Below are positions 1 to 11,640 of a DNA stretch of 64,000 nucleotides, one piece after another. A program made the position numbers and the translations under genes. This DNA is from Simmondsia chinensis (taxonomy: Eukaryota; Streptophyta; Magnoliopsida; Caryophyllales; Simmondsiaceae). The number at the start of each line of letters is the position of its first letter. Within the stretch, counting starts at the first letter, position 1. The notes under the pieces are model-generated. The model was given only the letters and a program-made list of their open reading frames with translations. It searched no databases and was not told the DNA's origin. Location of the stretch: positions 11,645,355 to 11,709,354 of the forward strand of contig JAGTTD010000005.1 in the NCBI GenBank assembly GCA_018398585.1. The letters run 5' to 3'.

Positions 1-1033
1 TGAATTGTTCGAAAAGGGCGAGTCGGGAACTATGGCGAGAGATATGAGAAAAATAACGATAGTAGTTAAAGTTACTTTGCTTACGGATATCTAATAGAAG
101 AGTTAATTATTGTAATAAAAGTTATTTGGAAAATTTTTTGAGTGAATATATTTAATTCTAAAGTGCAGTAAAATTTATTCAGTGGAATTAAATTTTACTA
201 AATGGTGATCAATTGTTATCAATGATAATAAGATTTTACACATTTGAAGCTAGAGTTAGAGTGTCCCTGAGGTCTTTTCGCAAGTCTCAACTTGAGCATC
301 GTTTGAAAATATTTAAAATTTTAATTCATGTGCTGAATTATTTATTTATGAGATAAAATAAATTTTTATACTAAACAAATATTCATGAGATGAATATATA
401 ATATAATAAATTATATTAGGTTTAAAACAAAAAAAAAAAAGGAATTACATAAAGTGAGCCCAAGTGGGGCCCACTTGGTCTTCTCCACACTATATGGGTT
501 ATATTGTGGAGAAGTTTAGGGTTTTAGTATTTGGTTTTTTCCCGTGACGAAAACCTTAAAATTATTTTAGAAGTTTTTTAAGTTATTAATTAGCATAATT
601 TTTTTTTTGTTTGAACAACTATTTTTCAGAAAGATTAAAGAAAAAATTTTGTTCCCAAATTTCTCTTAAATTAAATATTTTGGGAGCTCACACTCTAGTG
701 CTAATATAAGTAATTGCGAATAAGACCTTGAGGTATCAAAAAATCTTTTTCTAATTTCAAATCTTCAAGTCGAAGTTGGGATTCCTGGTTCAAGTATGTC
801 TAAAAGTATTTTATATTTAATTTATTTTCCTTTGTTTCGTTTGTTTTATGTACTATGTTTATACTTGTTTTATTTGATGTTTTTGTTTGTCATATTACGA
901 ATCTATTAGAGTAAGATCTTGATCTAGTTTAATAAGTTCAGGACTCTAGATTTAAAATTAAGAATTTTAAATTGCTATTATGCTGTGCCCGCTCAAGCTG
1001 ACCTAGGCAAAATTTTGAAACATGTTCCCAATA
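1..1033 (+). repeat. Partial LTR, divergent relative of the 4753-7288 LTR
   Basis: This stretch matches the second half of the long LTR at 4753-7288 in order. It starts near the 'aagggcgagtcgg' segment, passes the 'ggagctcacactctag' segment and reaches the repeated 'tagatttaaaattaagaat' tail. It ends near 1033 with CCCAATA where the full LTR ends CCCAACA. The first half lies off the window or is missing. No ORF of note is present. It may be a solo LTR or the edge of another element; no target duplication could be checked. Identity to the other LTRs is clearly lower than that of the two full LTRs to each other, so it is an older or different subfamily member. Confidence 0.6.
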
Positions 1034-1194
1034 GTAGTAGCAATGGAGGAGAAGATTTTGGGGGTGAAAACTTAAGGGTTTCATGTCCCTAAGTACTAGA
1101 GAAAGAAGAAAGATTTTATTGGGATATGAAAGAAATATATAGAGAACAAAATATATATTAGCCAGAGCATTGACAGCTGGCATAAAAAATAGAA

Positions 1195-3279
1195 AACATA
1201 AAAATACAAAAATAAAATGTAATATGTCCCTTCAAATTGGAGTGTGGATGACACAAACACCCAAACTTGTGGAGAAAAACAGATAATAGAGGACCTATTT
1301 GCGGCTTTGTGAATAAATGGTGAGTTGGAAACAAAAACCGATATGGAACATTTCAAAAGCACCTTCATGAATCTTATCACAAACAAAATACAAATCAATC
1401 TCAACGTGCTTCATACGCTCATGATAAACGGGATTCTGAGCTATATATGTAGTGGCTTGGTCTTCATAAAAAAAGTAAGGAAGGACTCTGAAATCGAAAC
1501 AAAATGGTGCGAAGTAAACCAGATAACCAAATGATTCACAAGTGGCGGCTGCCGTGCTCTAATATTCAACTTCGGCCGAAGAATGAAAAACTGTATGTTG
1601 CTTCTTAGAACACCATGATATTAAGGAAGATTTGAGGAATGTACAGTAGCTAGCAACTGAGCGTCGAGATCAGCATTAGCAAAAGCAAGCAAATGAAGAT
1701 CAAATGAGGATGAGTAAAAAAAATACCCTATGCTGGATCTGTCTTGAGGTAGCATAAGATTTGGAGAGCCGCTTGATAGTGAGGGACTCGAAACTTATGA
1801 ACGGTAAAACAAATATCCAGGCGAGTGATTGTTAAGTATAGAAGTTCCAATAAGCTGACGATAAACAGTGGGATCCATAATTAAATCTCCATCATCTTGA
1901 GACAATCGAATATTGGGATCCATAAGAGTGGCATAAGGTCGAGCACCAAGAAGGTCATGACTGGACAATAGACTCAAAGCATACCGTCTCTGACAAAGAT
2001 GAATGCCCGTGGTTGAACATACAATTTCAAGACCCAAAAAATAACAAAGCTGACGAAGGCCCTTCAGTCGAAACATAGAATGAAGAGTGTCTTTGAGGAC
2101 ATTAGTAGCCGTGACATTGTTACTCGTAACCGCAATATCATCAACATAGATAAGGATAGCAATAAAAGACGAATGACATGACCGAGTAAAGAGATTGTAA
2201 TCATGACAAGACTAAATAAAACCTATGGTTAGCAATACGGAAGACAACTTAGCAAACCACTTACAGCTAGCCTATTGAAGATCATAAAGACTCTTGTGTA
2301 AAAGACATACTAAAAGTCAAGAAACCCTTAATAAGAGACCCTGGGAGGAACAGTCATATAGACTTCCTCATGAAGGTCACCATGTAAAAATGCTTTGTTA
2401 ATATCTAATTGAAATAAGTGCCAATTTTGAATAATAGCCAAAGCAAGAAGAGCAGGAACAGTAGTGAGTTTAGCAATAGGGGAAAAGGTATCAAGAAAGT
2501 CCACACCCTCATGTTAGGTGAAACCTTTAGCAACCAAGCAAGCTTTGTAGCACTCAATGGTGCCATCAGCCTGACGTTTAATCTTAAAAACCCATTTGCA
2601 ATTGATGAGTCGTTTCCCTACGGGTAAGGGAACAATGGTCCAATATTATTGGATTTGAGAGCATCTAACTTGGCATCCATGGCAGTGCGCCATTGAGTCG
2701 AAGCAAAAGCCTCAAAAAAGGAGTTAGGTTTAGTCTCAACAGTTAAGAACAAAGCACAATTTTTGCATTGGGGAGAAAAATGAGCATAACCACCGATCTG
2801 GGATAAAGAATGAGCAGTACAAGGGGGTCGGGAGGGGGGAGAGGGGGACATGAGTTAGTAAATGAAAATGATTATCATGAATATAACTTGGTGAACGAGT
2901 GGAGCGAGGGGACCTATGAGGAGGAATTGCATTAGCTGTTGCAGCAGTAGAGGGGGAGGAAAGTGTATTTGGAGTTGCCGAGGAGGGGACAACAGTAGGT
3001 GGGAAAGCATTAGGTTCTATTGGAGTGGAGGCAATAACAACTTCTAATTGGGAAGCAGCATTGTTTGGTGATGGACATTCAGCAATAACATGATTTTGTA
3101 GTAGACATTCATGATGTTGTGGACATTTAGTATAATCAATCAAGACTTCATGATGTTGTGGATGAATTTGATTTGACAAATCAGTAGCAAAGGATTCATG
3201 GGATATACAAACAGAAAGAGCAAGATACTCAAAAGGATCCTCAAAAGCTTTGTGAGAACGCTAGGGAAATACATTTTCA
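1195..3279 (-). pseudogene. Outer Copia pol remnant: reverse transcriptase and RNase H
   Basis: Minus-strand Copia pol, broken by stops and frameshifts. Reading from 3279 down, there is a proline/serine-rich linker (about 2740-3180), the RVT_2 start with TQWRTAMDAKLDALKSNN (about 2640-2700), and the RT end with LCYFLGLEIV and CQRRYALSLL (1795-2076). Next comes an RNase H stretch with SSAEVEY near 1570, then a YHERTKH-like segment near 1400. The usual C-terminal 'STLQFEG' end of Copia pol is near 1215. It continues the integrase at 3280-4752 and the gag pieces at 13854 and 19120, so it is the 3' part of one element later split by two insertions. Not functional. Confidence 0.8.
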
Positions 3280-4752
3280 TGGAAAACCATATTACGGGAG
3301 ACATATATTTGTTTGGTGGTAAGATCTAACAATTTGTATCCTTTCACCCTGAAGGGATATCCTAAGAAATTGAGGGTCAGGCTCAAGGATCAAATTTATG
3401 TCGATGAGCACATATGGTGGCACCAAAGCATAAACAACCAAAAGCACGAAGATGGTCATAAGTGGGTGATACACTGGTTAAAACCTCGAGGGGAAATTTG
3501 TTTTGGAGAATGGGTGAAGGTAGTCTATTAATGAGGTAAGTAGTAGTCAACACACATCCGCTCTACAAGTTTAAGGGAATATTTTATTGGAAGCGTAAAG
3601 GCTGTGCAACATTAAGTAGATGTTGGTGTTTTTGTTCCACCATCAAGTTTTGTTAAGGGGTATCACCACAAGAAAATTGATGAAGGATGCCATGAGTAAG
3701 AATGAAACCATATAATAAAAATTCGAACCCATTATCACTTCATATACACTTAATATTTTTGTCAAATTGGTTTACAACCACACGCATAAAACAATGGGAC
3801 AAGAACATCCACCTCATTCTTAAGACACATCATGTAAACCCAAGTAACTCTAGAGTGATCATCGAAATAGTAAGAAAGAAATGGTGTTTATTTATTGATG
3901 GTACATCAAAAGGTCCCCATATGTCGATATGAACAAGATCAAAAGATTGCTTAGCTAAACGATTACCAACAGGAAAAGGCAGCCCTTTAAACTTGGCTAA
4001 AGGACAAACAAAACACGGTTTAGAATGACAATGTAAATCTTTATTTGGTAGATCTAAAGAAGCCATTCTTTGCACTGTTGAGTGGTTAAGCCGAACATAC
4101 CACAAGTTTCCCACATTGTTTTTAGTCAACATATTTGGAGTAGGTATATCTATACGAGAAGAACGAGAAGATACCGGCAGTAGCATGGAGCTATCAATAG
4201 GTAAAATGGTGACATTGGAATAATGATGGGTTGGACCGGGGATGAAGACTAAAAGGTTGCCTCGCCTGACACCCATCCCAATCACTTGAAAATGAGTGCT
4301 GTCCTGAATCACACAAGAAGCAAGCTAGGCTGTCATTCTATAATATTTGAGAAATTGATATGAGATTAAAGACAAAATGTTGCACATATAAGATGCTAAA
4401 CAATGTAAATGATGAGTTAGGCGTATTGTCCTTTGAATTATATGTTTGCACTCATCTCGGTGGGTAGAGTGATGATAATGGGTCCACAAGACTCTAAACT
4501 CGAGAACAAATGTCGCTGGCCATATATGTGGCTAGTTGCTCCTAAATCAAAAACCCGATAAGATCCTTGCAGACATGAATTACCAAACTAGAGAAACAGT
4601 ATGAAGGGATTATACCGACAATAGAGAGTCATGCCACATCTTGAGCCACCGAAGTACTGCTAGAGGGCTGTGATGTACTAACCACAGCTAGTTGCACAAC
4701 CAACTGAGAGCTGCAATTGTTGACATTGACTTGCACATAGTGTAGGATGAGT
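3280..4752 (-). pseudogene. Outer Copia pol remnant: pre-integrase and integrase
   Basis: The longest open piece (3830-4312) reads through the GAG_pre-integrase and integrase start. It holds LWYVRLNHS (usual LWH.RLGH), then CFVCPLAKFKGLPFP with the zinc-binding Cys pair, then LVHIDIWGPFDVPS, the DIWGP signature of Copia integrase. Integrase core similarity goes on downstream to about 3280 in shifted frames (for example an [11 protein letters not shown] segment). The region is cut at 4752 by the insertion of the 4753-13853 element. The next bases of this Copia resume at 13854 after the duplicated TGAGT. Stops and frameshifts show it is dead. Confidence 0.8.
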
Positions 4753-5557
4753 TGTTAGGAATAGTGTCCTAAAAATTAAAATTTGTCTTGTAAATATTAT
4801 TTTATTAATGAATAAAATTAAAGTTCTAGTCGTTTTCTTGTTAAATTTGTGTAAGCGAGCATTTATACTGCATGTGATTTTCTTTTTGGTAACATCAATG
4901 AGATGGGTGTAGTCCCCAAACTACAAGTCACATGTTTGTTCTAAGTGGTTTATGAGATTAACCCACAGATAGACTTGGAACAAATGGTATGGATTGTTGT
5001 TTGAAAAACTTGTAGTCAAAGACAAGTTTGGACTACTTGTATGTTAAGACTATAATGTGACACTTTATATGACTTGTCTTGGTCATGTGGATGGTGATCC
5101 AAAAGTGTTAGGTTGGTGTGTTTACTAAGATTGATACATTGAATTAGACCATGTGAGTTACATGTTTCTAGACTACTACCGGATATGAGTGATTTATGTT
5201 GTATTGTTTGAACGACGACTCTAAATATTAAGAGTATTCTGGACTTCTGCATGGAATGTTAGTTGCTTTGGTGTACTCTAAGTAAGGTTTAGACAAATGA
5301 CCAAATTCCCATATACATTGGGTAACGGCGTGAAGTGTGATAAGAATCAGGTGTTCCATACAGTCTCTTATGAGATACAAATTTTTCCTTAGTTGATTTC
5401 CAAGTGTTTGAATAATTCATAATTTTTGGCCAAAGTGTTCCAGGTGTTTGACATTTGGAATTTATACTATGAATATGTTCAAGTATAAATGAATTATTCG
5501 ATAAATGGCAAGTCGGTAACTAATGAAGAAGTTGTGAGAAAGATAATGGTAGTAGTT

Positions 5558-6041
5558 TGTCACAAACCTAAGTCCGTGACTTGAATTAATTTACGAGAAA
5601 GATCGAGAGAGAGAAAGAGAGCAGAGATTGAGAAGAGAATTTAGAGAATAAGTTGGGAAAAATAAGATAAATTTTGAAGATAAAAGGAGGAGGGAGTGAC
5701 GATTGAGACGAGGGAAAGAGAGAAAGAGAATTTTGAATTTTTTTTGTACTTTGATTTCTTAATGCAAAATTACAAGATTGCAAATCATTATATAGAGCTT
5801 GGGAAGGGGGGCCACCGGTACACACACACACTCCCTAGCCTACACTAGCCCACAATTACATTAATATTTAATCTTTGCGTGTAAAATAAGTAATCATAGC
5901 CTAAGCTACCACACATGGGCAACCGGTCCTAAGCCCCTAAATTTAAACTATTTTCTACTAATTAATATTATATTTTACATTACATATTTGATACAGAATA
6001 ATAAAAGCAAAAAATGGGTTGTTCGGTCTTGGCTCGTGACA
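5558..6041. mobile_element. Solo LTR inserted in the 5' LTR of element A
   Basis: The 484-bp sequence begins TGTCACAAACC and ends GCTCGTGACA, so it has TG...CA ends. It is flanked by TAGTT at 5553-5557 and 6042-6046. The 3' LTR of the same element (around 12630) has an uninterrupted TAGTT at this point, which proves insertion. There is no ORF, primer site or purine tract, as expected of a solo LTR left by LTR-LTR recombination. A short non-autonomous TRIM is less likely because no terminal repeat pair is seen inside. Confidence 0.8.
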
Positions 6042-6783
6042 TAGTTATAATTATTCTTTGTCATAAACATCTAGTGGAGGGGTTGTTGTCGTCAATACAG
6101 TGTATTTGAGAATTATCGAATAAATGATTTAAATCTAGAGTGCAGAGAAATTTATTTAGTGGAATTAAGTCCCATTAAATGATAATTAAATTTTATCATG
6201 AGATGGTAATTAATTTAACCTATTTGGAGCTAGATTTAAATTTTTTTCTGAGGTCCTTGCACAAGCATCTAATTTTATTGCCATAGAAAAAATATTAAAA
6301 AATTTATAAGATGAATTTTTATTCATAAGATAAGTCAATTTAAATTTGCCAAATATTATTTATGAAATGAATAAAAATTAAAAATTATAAACTAACATAA
6401 TTTTTAAAAATTAAAATTCATAAGATGAATTTATACATGTAGGAAATAAAGCAAAAAAATCAAAAATATTGCATTTACACATGTAGAGATCCACGTGAGA
6501 ACACTGGCACCAATCAGCGCGCGACAGCTTAGGGAAGGGATCCGCGCCCAATCTATGCCCACCACGTGGCACACACTCTGCAGGACAAGGGTGGAAATCC
6601 GCGTGCACTTATGCGGGCTAAGCATTGGCTGCCATGTTGCACGCGGAGGAAAATTTAACGCGTTTTGATCAGGCTATTGAAACGCTGCATTTATGTTTTA
6701 TTTTTATACGAAACAATACGTTTTGTGTTTGACATGCGAATTCCACATCGATTTTTTGGTTCTTTTTCGCTCTGGTAGCCTAT

Positions 6784-6791
6784 TATAAATA
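6784..6791 (+). promoter_or_regulatory. TATA box in the 5' LTR of element A
   Basis: TATAAATA sits in the second half of the LTR and is conserved at 13348-13355 in the 3' LTR. Its place is right for the retrotransposon's Pol II promoter. Function is inferred. Confidence 0.5.
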
Positions 6792-7288
6792 AAGGTACCA
6801 GTTTCATGGTTTGGCATCAATTAATTGCAAAATAAAAGGTTTATGAAAGTATTGACTTTAGGAGACCTGATTAGAAAGAAAATTTTTCGTTAAAAATTTT
6901 CTTTCTTGAGTTAATATTTTTCGGAGCCCACTCTCTAGGCATTTTGTGGTCATTGCGTAGAAGACTTTTGGGTCTTGGCTTTCTCGGAGTATTTTATTAT
7001 TCTTCTGTTTTTTTTTATTTGGAGTAATTTCATGTATTCTTTTTCTTTTTCTTATAAGTTTTTCGCTTTTCTATTTATTTATAGTTTTCTTATTATGCTA
7101 GTTTAAGTTCATGTAATTATTATGAATCTATTAGAGTAGATACGTGTATATTTAAATTAAGAATTTAAATCTGTAGATTTAAAATTAGGAATTTTAAATC
7201 CACTTTAGGTTTAAAATTAAGAATTTTAAACTCTTCCGCTGCGTTAACTTTATTAAATTAGGAAGAATTTTTAAAATTTGTCCCAACA

Positions 7289-7306
7289 ATTAGTATTAGA
7301 GCTAGC
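7289..7306 (+). other. Primer binding site of element A
   Basis: ATTAGTATTAGAGCTAG follows the LTR end directly. It is a diverged form of TTGGTATCAGAGCC, complementary to the 3' end of plant initiator tRNA-Met, the usual Copia primer. Confidence 0.7.
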
Positions 7307-7739
7307 CTCTGATTATATTCATAATATACATGAATAGGTATAATAAGTTCGAAATAAATAGACTTGTGATCTAATAAAATAGAGATTTCATTAAGAAGGA
7401 AATATGTTTTAATTTGATTTAGATAATAATCAAAGTACTGGCTTAAATGGTTTAAATTGATAATGAATTAATAGTTAATTCAGATTATTTAATATAGATT
7501 CATTAAAATTTGCACTTATGTTGTTCGTATAATGAGATTGTACTTTCTTAGTTAAGATTTACGAAATCGGGTAAATTGATCTAATGAGATTAGATTCAAT
7601 TATTTTTTAATTATTTTTAATTAAAAAATTAAAAAATTAATTGCCTGAAGCTAATGTCAGATGTCAGCACTAACGTCAGCAATTTTTATTTAAAATTTTT
7701 TTTGGGACATGTAGACATCAGTACTGGTTTATATAATAA

Positions 7740-8028
7740 TTAAAACTAATATTTTATTAATTAATTTTATTTTAGAATGAGATTATGAAGTAGATTATGA
7801 GGTAATCTAAGTTGTAAGTCGATGCTGGTTTAAATAAAAATAATTAATTAATTAATTTTATTAGTTAATTTAATTTTTAGAATGAGATTCTAAAGTAGAT
7901 TATGAGATAATCTAAGTTGTAAGTCAGTATTATTTTTTAAATAAAAGATAATTAATTAATTTTATTAGTTACTTTAATTTTTAGAATGAGATTCTAAAGG
8001 AGATTATGAGATAATCTAAGTTGTAAAT
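7740..8028 (+). repeat. About 105-bp tandem repeat in the leader of element A
   Basis: Three repeats of a unit holding 'tagaatgagatt', 'gtagattatgag' and 'aatctaagttgtaag' start near 7771, 7876 and 7980, a period of 104-105 bp. The last copy is cut short. The tract lies in the untranslated leader between primer site and gag, which from 7307 to about 8680 is AT-rich with no recognisable ORF. Confidence 0.8.
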
Positions 8029-8683
8029 ACAAGTTAATCAAAAATCACTAGTTTATAAAAATTATGTGGGAGCGAGGTTCAATTGTTGAATCTCACGGTC
8101 TCCATTACTGGTCTAGCAGTATAGTAGATCGGCAGGCCCCCTCGCGAAGGATGTCGGTTTGCAGATTACAGAGTTAGACTTCTATTAGGACAAACCAAAG
8201 TGCAAAGAAGCAATGTTACCACGCTGTCGTGGAGTATTACGTGTATTTGCATGGAGGTTTAGATAATGGCTTACACTTGACTAGCGTGATACATTAGCCT
8301 CCCCGAGGAGCTCTGTTGTGTTATGTTAGAGACTAAGGTAAAGTGGTTAGTTAATCATGTTTAGTAAAAGTTACAAGAAAACATGTTAATTAAGAATAGT
8401 TCTCACCCAAACTAATTTCGTGCAATGCCGCTATTGAAGAGTAAGGAGTGGTGTGTTTGGGTCATCACGGCATGCATGATAGAACAATTTTGCAGATACC
8501 TGACTGATTTTGTTTGCTAAATTAAAAGAATGGATATCACTGCATTATACATGATTCATGTTAGACAGTTACACAAATGTTTGCATTTACAGTGTTTTGA
8601 AATGGATATGGCTAGTGAACTTGACTCTGTTCTAACGCATATAATGTACTCATTGGACCAAATTACTTTGCTGGAAAAACAAG

Positions 8684-11590
8684 TTGGACTTAGTTATTAC
8701 TAATGAGGGACCTACTGGAAAGAAAGGAAAGGGCAAGGTTGCTAGTGTAGCAACCAAGTCAATAAAGAAGTCAGCAAAAGGAAAGTGCTTCTTTTGCGGG
8801 AAGACTGGCCACTGGAAGAAGAACTGCACTAAGTACTTAGCCTCTCTTTCTGCAAAGACTACCAAGCCATCTGGTGAAGATATGTTGATATCTCACTCAG
8901 TTGAGTCATGCACAGTTGAGAGTCCACCAGGTTCCTGGTGTGTGGACTCAGGTTCAATTGACCATGTATGTAATATGTTACAAGGCTCAGGCTAACCAGA
9001 AGGCTGCATGATATGAAGTTGTACCTGGTGGTTGGAGATCGTACAAGAGTAGCGGTCTTAGGTGTAGGAGATGTTAGCTTAGTATTTAGTGGTAGAGTTT
9101 CGATTTTAAAGAATTGTTTATTTGTACCTGCATTGTGCAAGAATTTGATTTTTGTGTCTCAATTAGTGAATAATGGTTATTCAATTAATTTTAGTTGTGA
9201 ACCTGTTACAATGTGAAATAAATTTTTTATTTGCAAAGGTACTTGTGTCAATGGATTATTTATGTGATTTCCTTATCAAAACTCTCATATTTGTTTAACT
9301 GAATCTAACACAAACCCACTTGTTCAATCTCCCAAAAGAAAACAACTTGAAAGGGATAATGCCTTCACATAGTACCAACATTTAGTTCACATTAATTCGA
9401 ACAGGATCCAAAGACTGGTAAAAGATGAACTAATAGAACCTTTAGACTTGGAGTCATTACCAGTCTGTGAATCCTGCATAGAAGGAAAGATGACCAAGTC
9501 TATCTTTAAAAGTAATGGCAACAAGGTTGGTGACTTACTTGAGTTAGTTCACACAGATGTATGTGTGCCCATGAATGTTCAAGCAAGAGGTGGGTATGAG
9601 TACTTCATCACATTCACTGATGATTACTCCAGTTATGGATATGTTTACCTAATGAGACATTAGTCGAATTCTTTTGAAAAGTTCAAAAAGTACAAAGCTA
9701 AAGTTGAAAAGCAATAGGTAAACTAGTCAAGTCACTGCAATCAGATCAAGGTGGACAATATCTTTCGGATGAGTTTCTGGATTTCCTAACTGCAAATAAG
9801 ATAAGATCTCAGCTTTCTGGTTTAGGTACACCGTAGTAGAATGGTGCTGCAGAAAGAAGGAATAGGACATTGTTAGAGATGGTAAGGTCCATGATGAGTT
9901 AGACTACTTTACCAATCTCTTTTTGGGGTTATCTCAAAGGAATAAGGGTGGTCTTTTCTACAGTCCTTTTAATCAAAAAGTTTTTGTACATGTAAATACG
10001 AAATGTTTAGAGGAGGATTTTATAGTAGATTACAAAAGCAAAAGCAGAGTAGTGTTAGATGAATTAAAAGAAAATGAAGCTAATTTTGAATAGGTAGACA
10101 CAACTCAGGACACAGTGGATGCATTAGATGTGCCTACTGATAGGTCGAGAATGTTCCAGGTACATGAGAGCCTAGGTGTAGTGGGAGGATTGTCAGGGCA
10201 CTTGACAAGTTCGTGGCTGGAGCCTTAATGGTTGACCGTAACATTGAATTTGATCCTCTTAGCTACAATGAGGTAATTAAAGACAAGGATGCTGACCGGT
10301 GAGTCTTAGTAATGAAATCTGAGATAGGGTCTATGTGTTTTAATTAGGTCTGGGATCTTGTAGAGGTACCATTGGCATTAAACCCATGGGTTGCAGATGG
10401 GTCTACAAGAGAAAAAGAGGAGTGGACGGGAAGGTAGAGACCTTCATGGCAAGACAGGTTGCTAAGAGTTTTACCTAAAAGGAACGAATTGATTATGATA
10501 AGACCTTCTCACTAGTAGCTATGTTAAAATCTATAAGGATACTTCTATCCATTACAGCTTAATATGATTATGAGATTTGGCAAATGGATGTCAAAATAGC
10601 TTTTTTGAATGGTCGTCTTGAAGAAGATACCTATATGGTGCAACCAGACGATTTCATTGGCAAAAATCAGGAGCATATGATATGCAAATTGAAGAAGTCG
10701 ATATATGGACTGAAAAGCATCACGCTCATGGAATATTAGATTCAATGAAGTGATTAAGTATTATGATTTCGAGCAATTGATTGACCAACCATGCATGTAC
10801 AAACGACATCAAGAGAAAGTAGTGACTTTCTTAGTATTGTATGTTGACGATATACTACTCATTGGGAATGATGTAGGGGCGTTATCAGCTATAAAGATTT
10901 AGTTGTCAAATCAGTTCAATATAAAGGAATTAGGAGAAGCCAATTTTATTCTTGGGATCAAGTTTTTGCGAGATCATAAGAGTAGGATATTGGATCTTTC
11001 TCAAGCCACATAAATTTACAAGGTGCTGTCAAGGTGTCGCATGCAGGACTCTAAGAAAGGGATTTTACCTTTCAGACATGGAGTCCCTCTTTCTTTAGAG
11101 CAGTGTCATAAGACATCTCAAGAGGAAGAGCATATGAGGAATGTTCCATGTGCTTCGGCTGTAGGAAGCCTCATGTATGCCATGTTGTGTATGAGACTAG
11201 ATAACTGTTATGCTATTAGTATGGTAAGCAGACATCAGTTTAACCCGGGTCCGATGCACTGGGTGATAGTGAAGCATATTCTCAAGTATTTGAGAAGAAC
11301 TGGAGATTATATGCTGGTCTTTCAAAGTGAAGAGCTAGTTCTAGTCGGCTATAATGATTCAGACTTTCAGTCAGATAGAAATGCTAGAAGTTCAATGTCT
11401 GGATATGTCTTTACCCTTGGAGGGGCAGCCATCAGCTGGAGGAGTGTTAAGCAGTCTCGTATTGCTGACTCCACCATGGAGGCCGAATACGTTGCGGCCT
11501 CATAAGCTGCAAAGAAGGCGTGTTGGTTCAGATAGAGTAATTGACTTCACAAAGATTTTGACTCAGTAGACCTTCGGATCATACATATAA
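8684..11590 (+). pseudogene. Element A gag-pol remnant
   Basis: Broken Copia polyprotein. The gag knuckle CFFCGKTGHWKKNC (CX2CX4HX4C) is at about 8788-8829, followed by a protease-like WCVDSGSIDHV near 8936. A pre-integrase segment (9013-9216) follows. The integrase start has the CESCIEGK pair, LVHTDVC and YFITFTDDYS (9448-9663). RT spans about 10230-10980 with YVDD intact near 10840. RNase H (11023-11505) ends with DSTMEAEYVAAS. Frames are separated by stops (for example after 9663, 9216 and 10085) and small indels. Much of the gag upstream of the knuckle is not recognisable. Not functional. The wording of the RNase H suggests a Tork-like lineage, which I hold loosely. Confidence 0.82.
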
Positions 11591-11640
11591 GGGATGGGTA
11601 TAAAATGTATAATAATTTGTATTTAGGATAAGTGGAAGAT

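Larger units (their letters stand above)
4753..7288 (+). repeat. 5' LTR of Copia element A
   Basis: The LTR runs from TGTTAGG to CCAACA and is 2536 bp, of which 484 bp plus a 5-bp duplication is a later insertion (5558-6041). A TATAAATA box lies at 6784-6791, followed by the R/U5-like part. It aligns along its length with 11641-13853. Confidence 0.88.
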
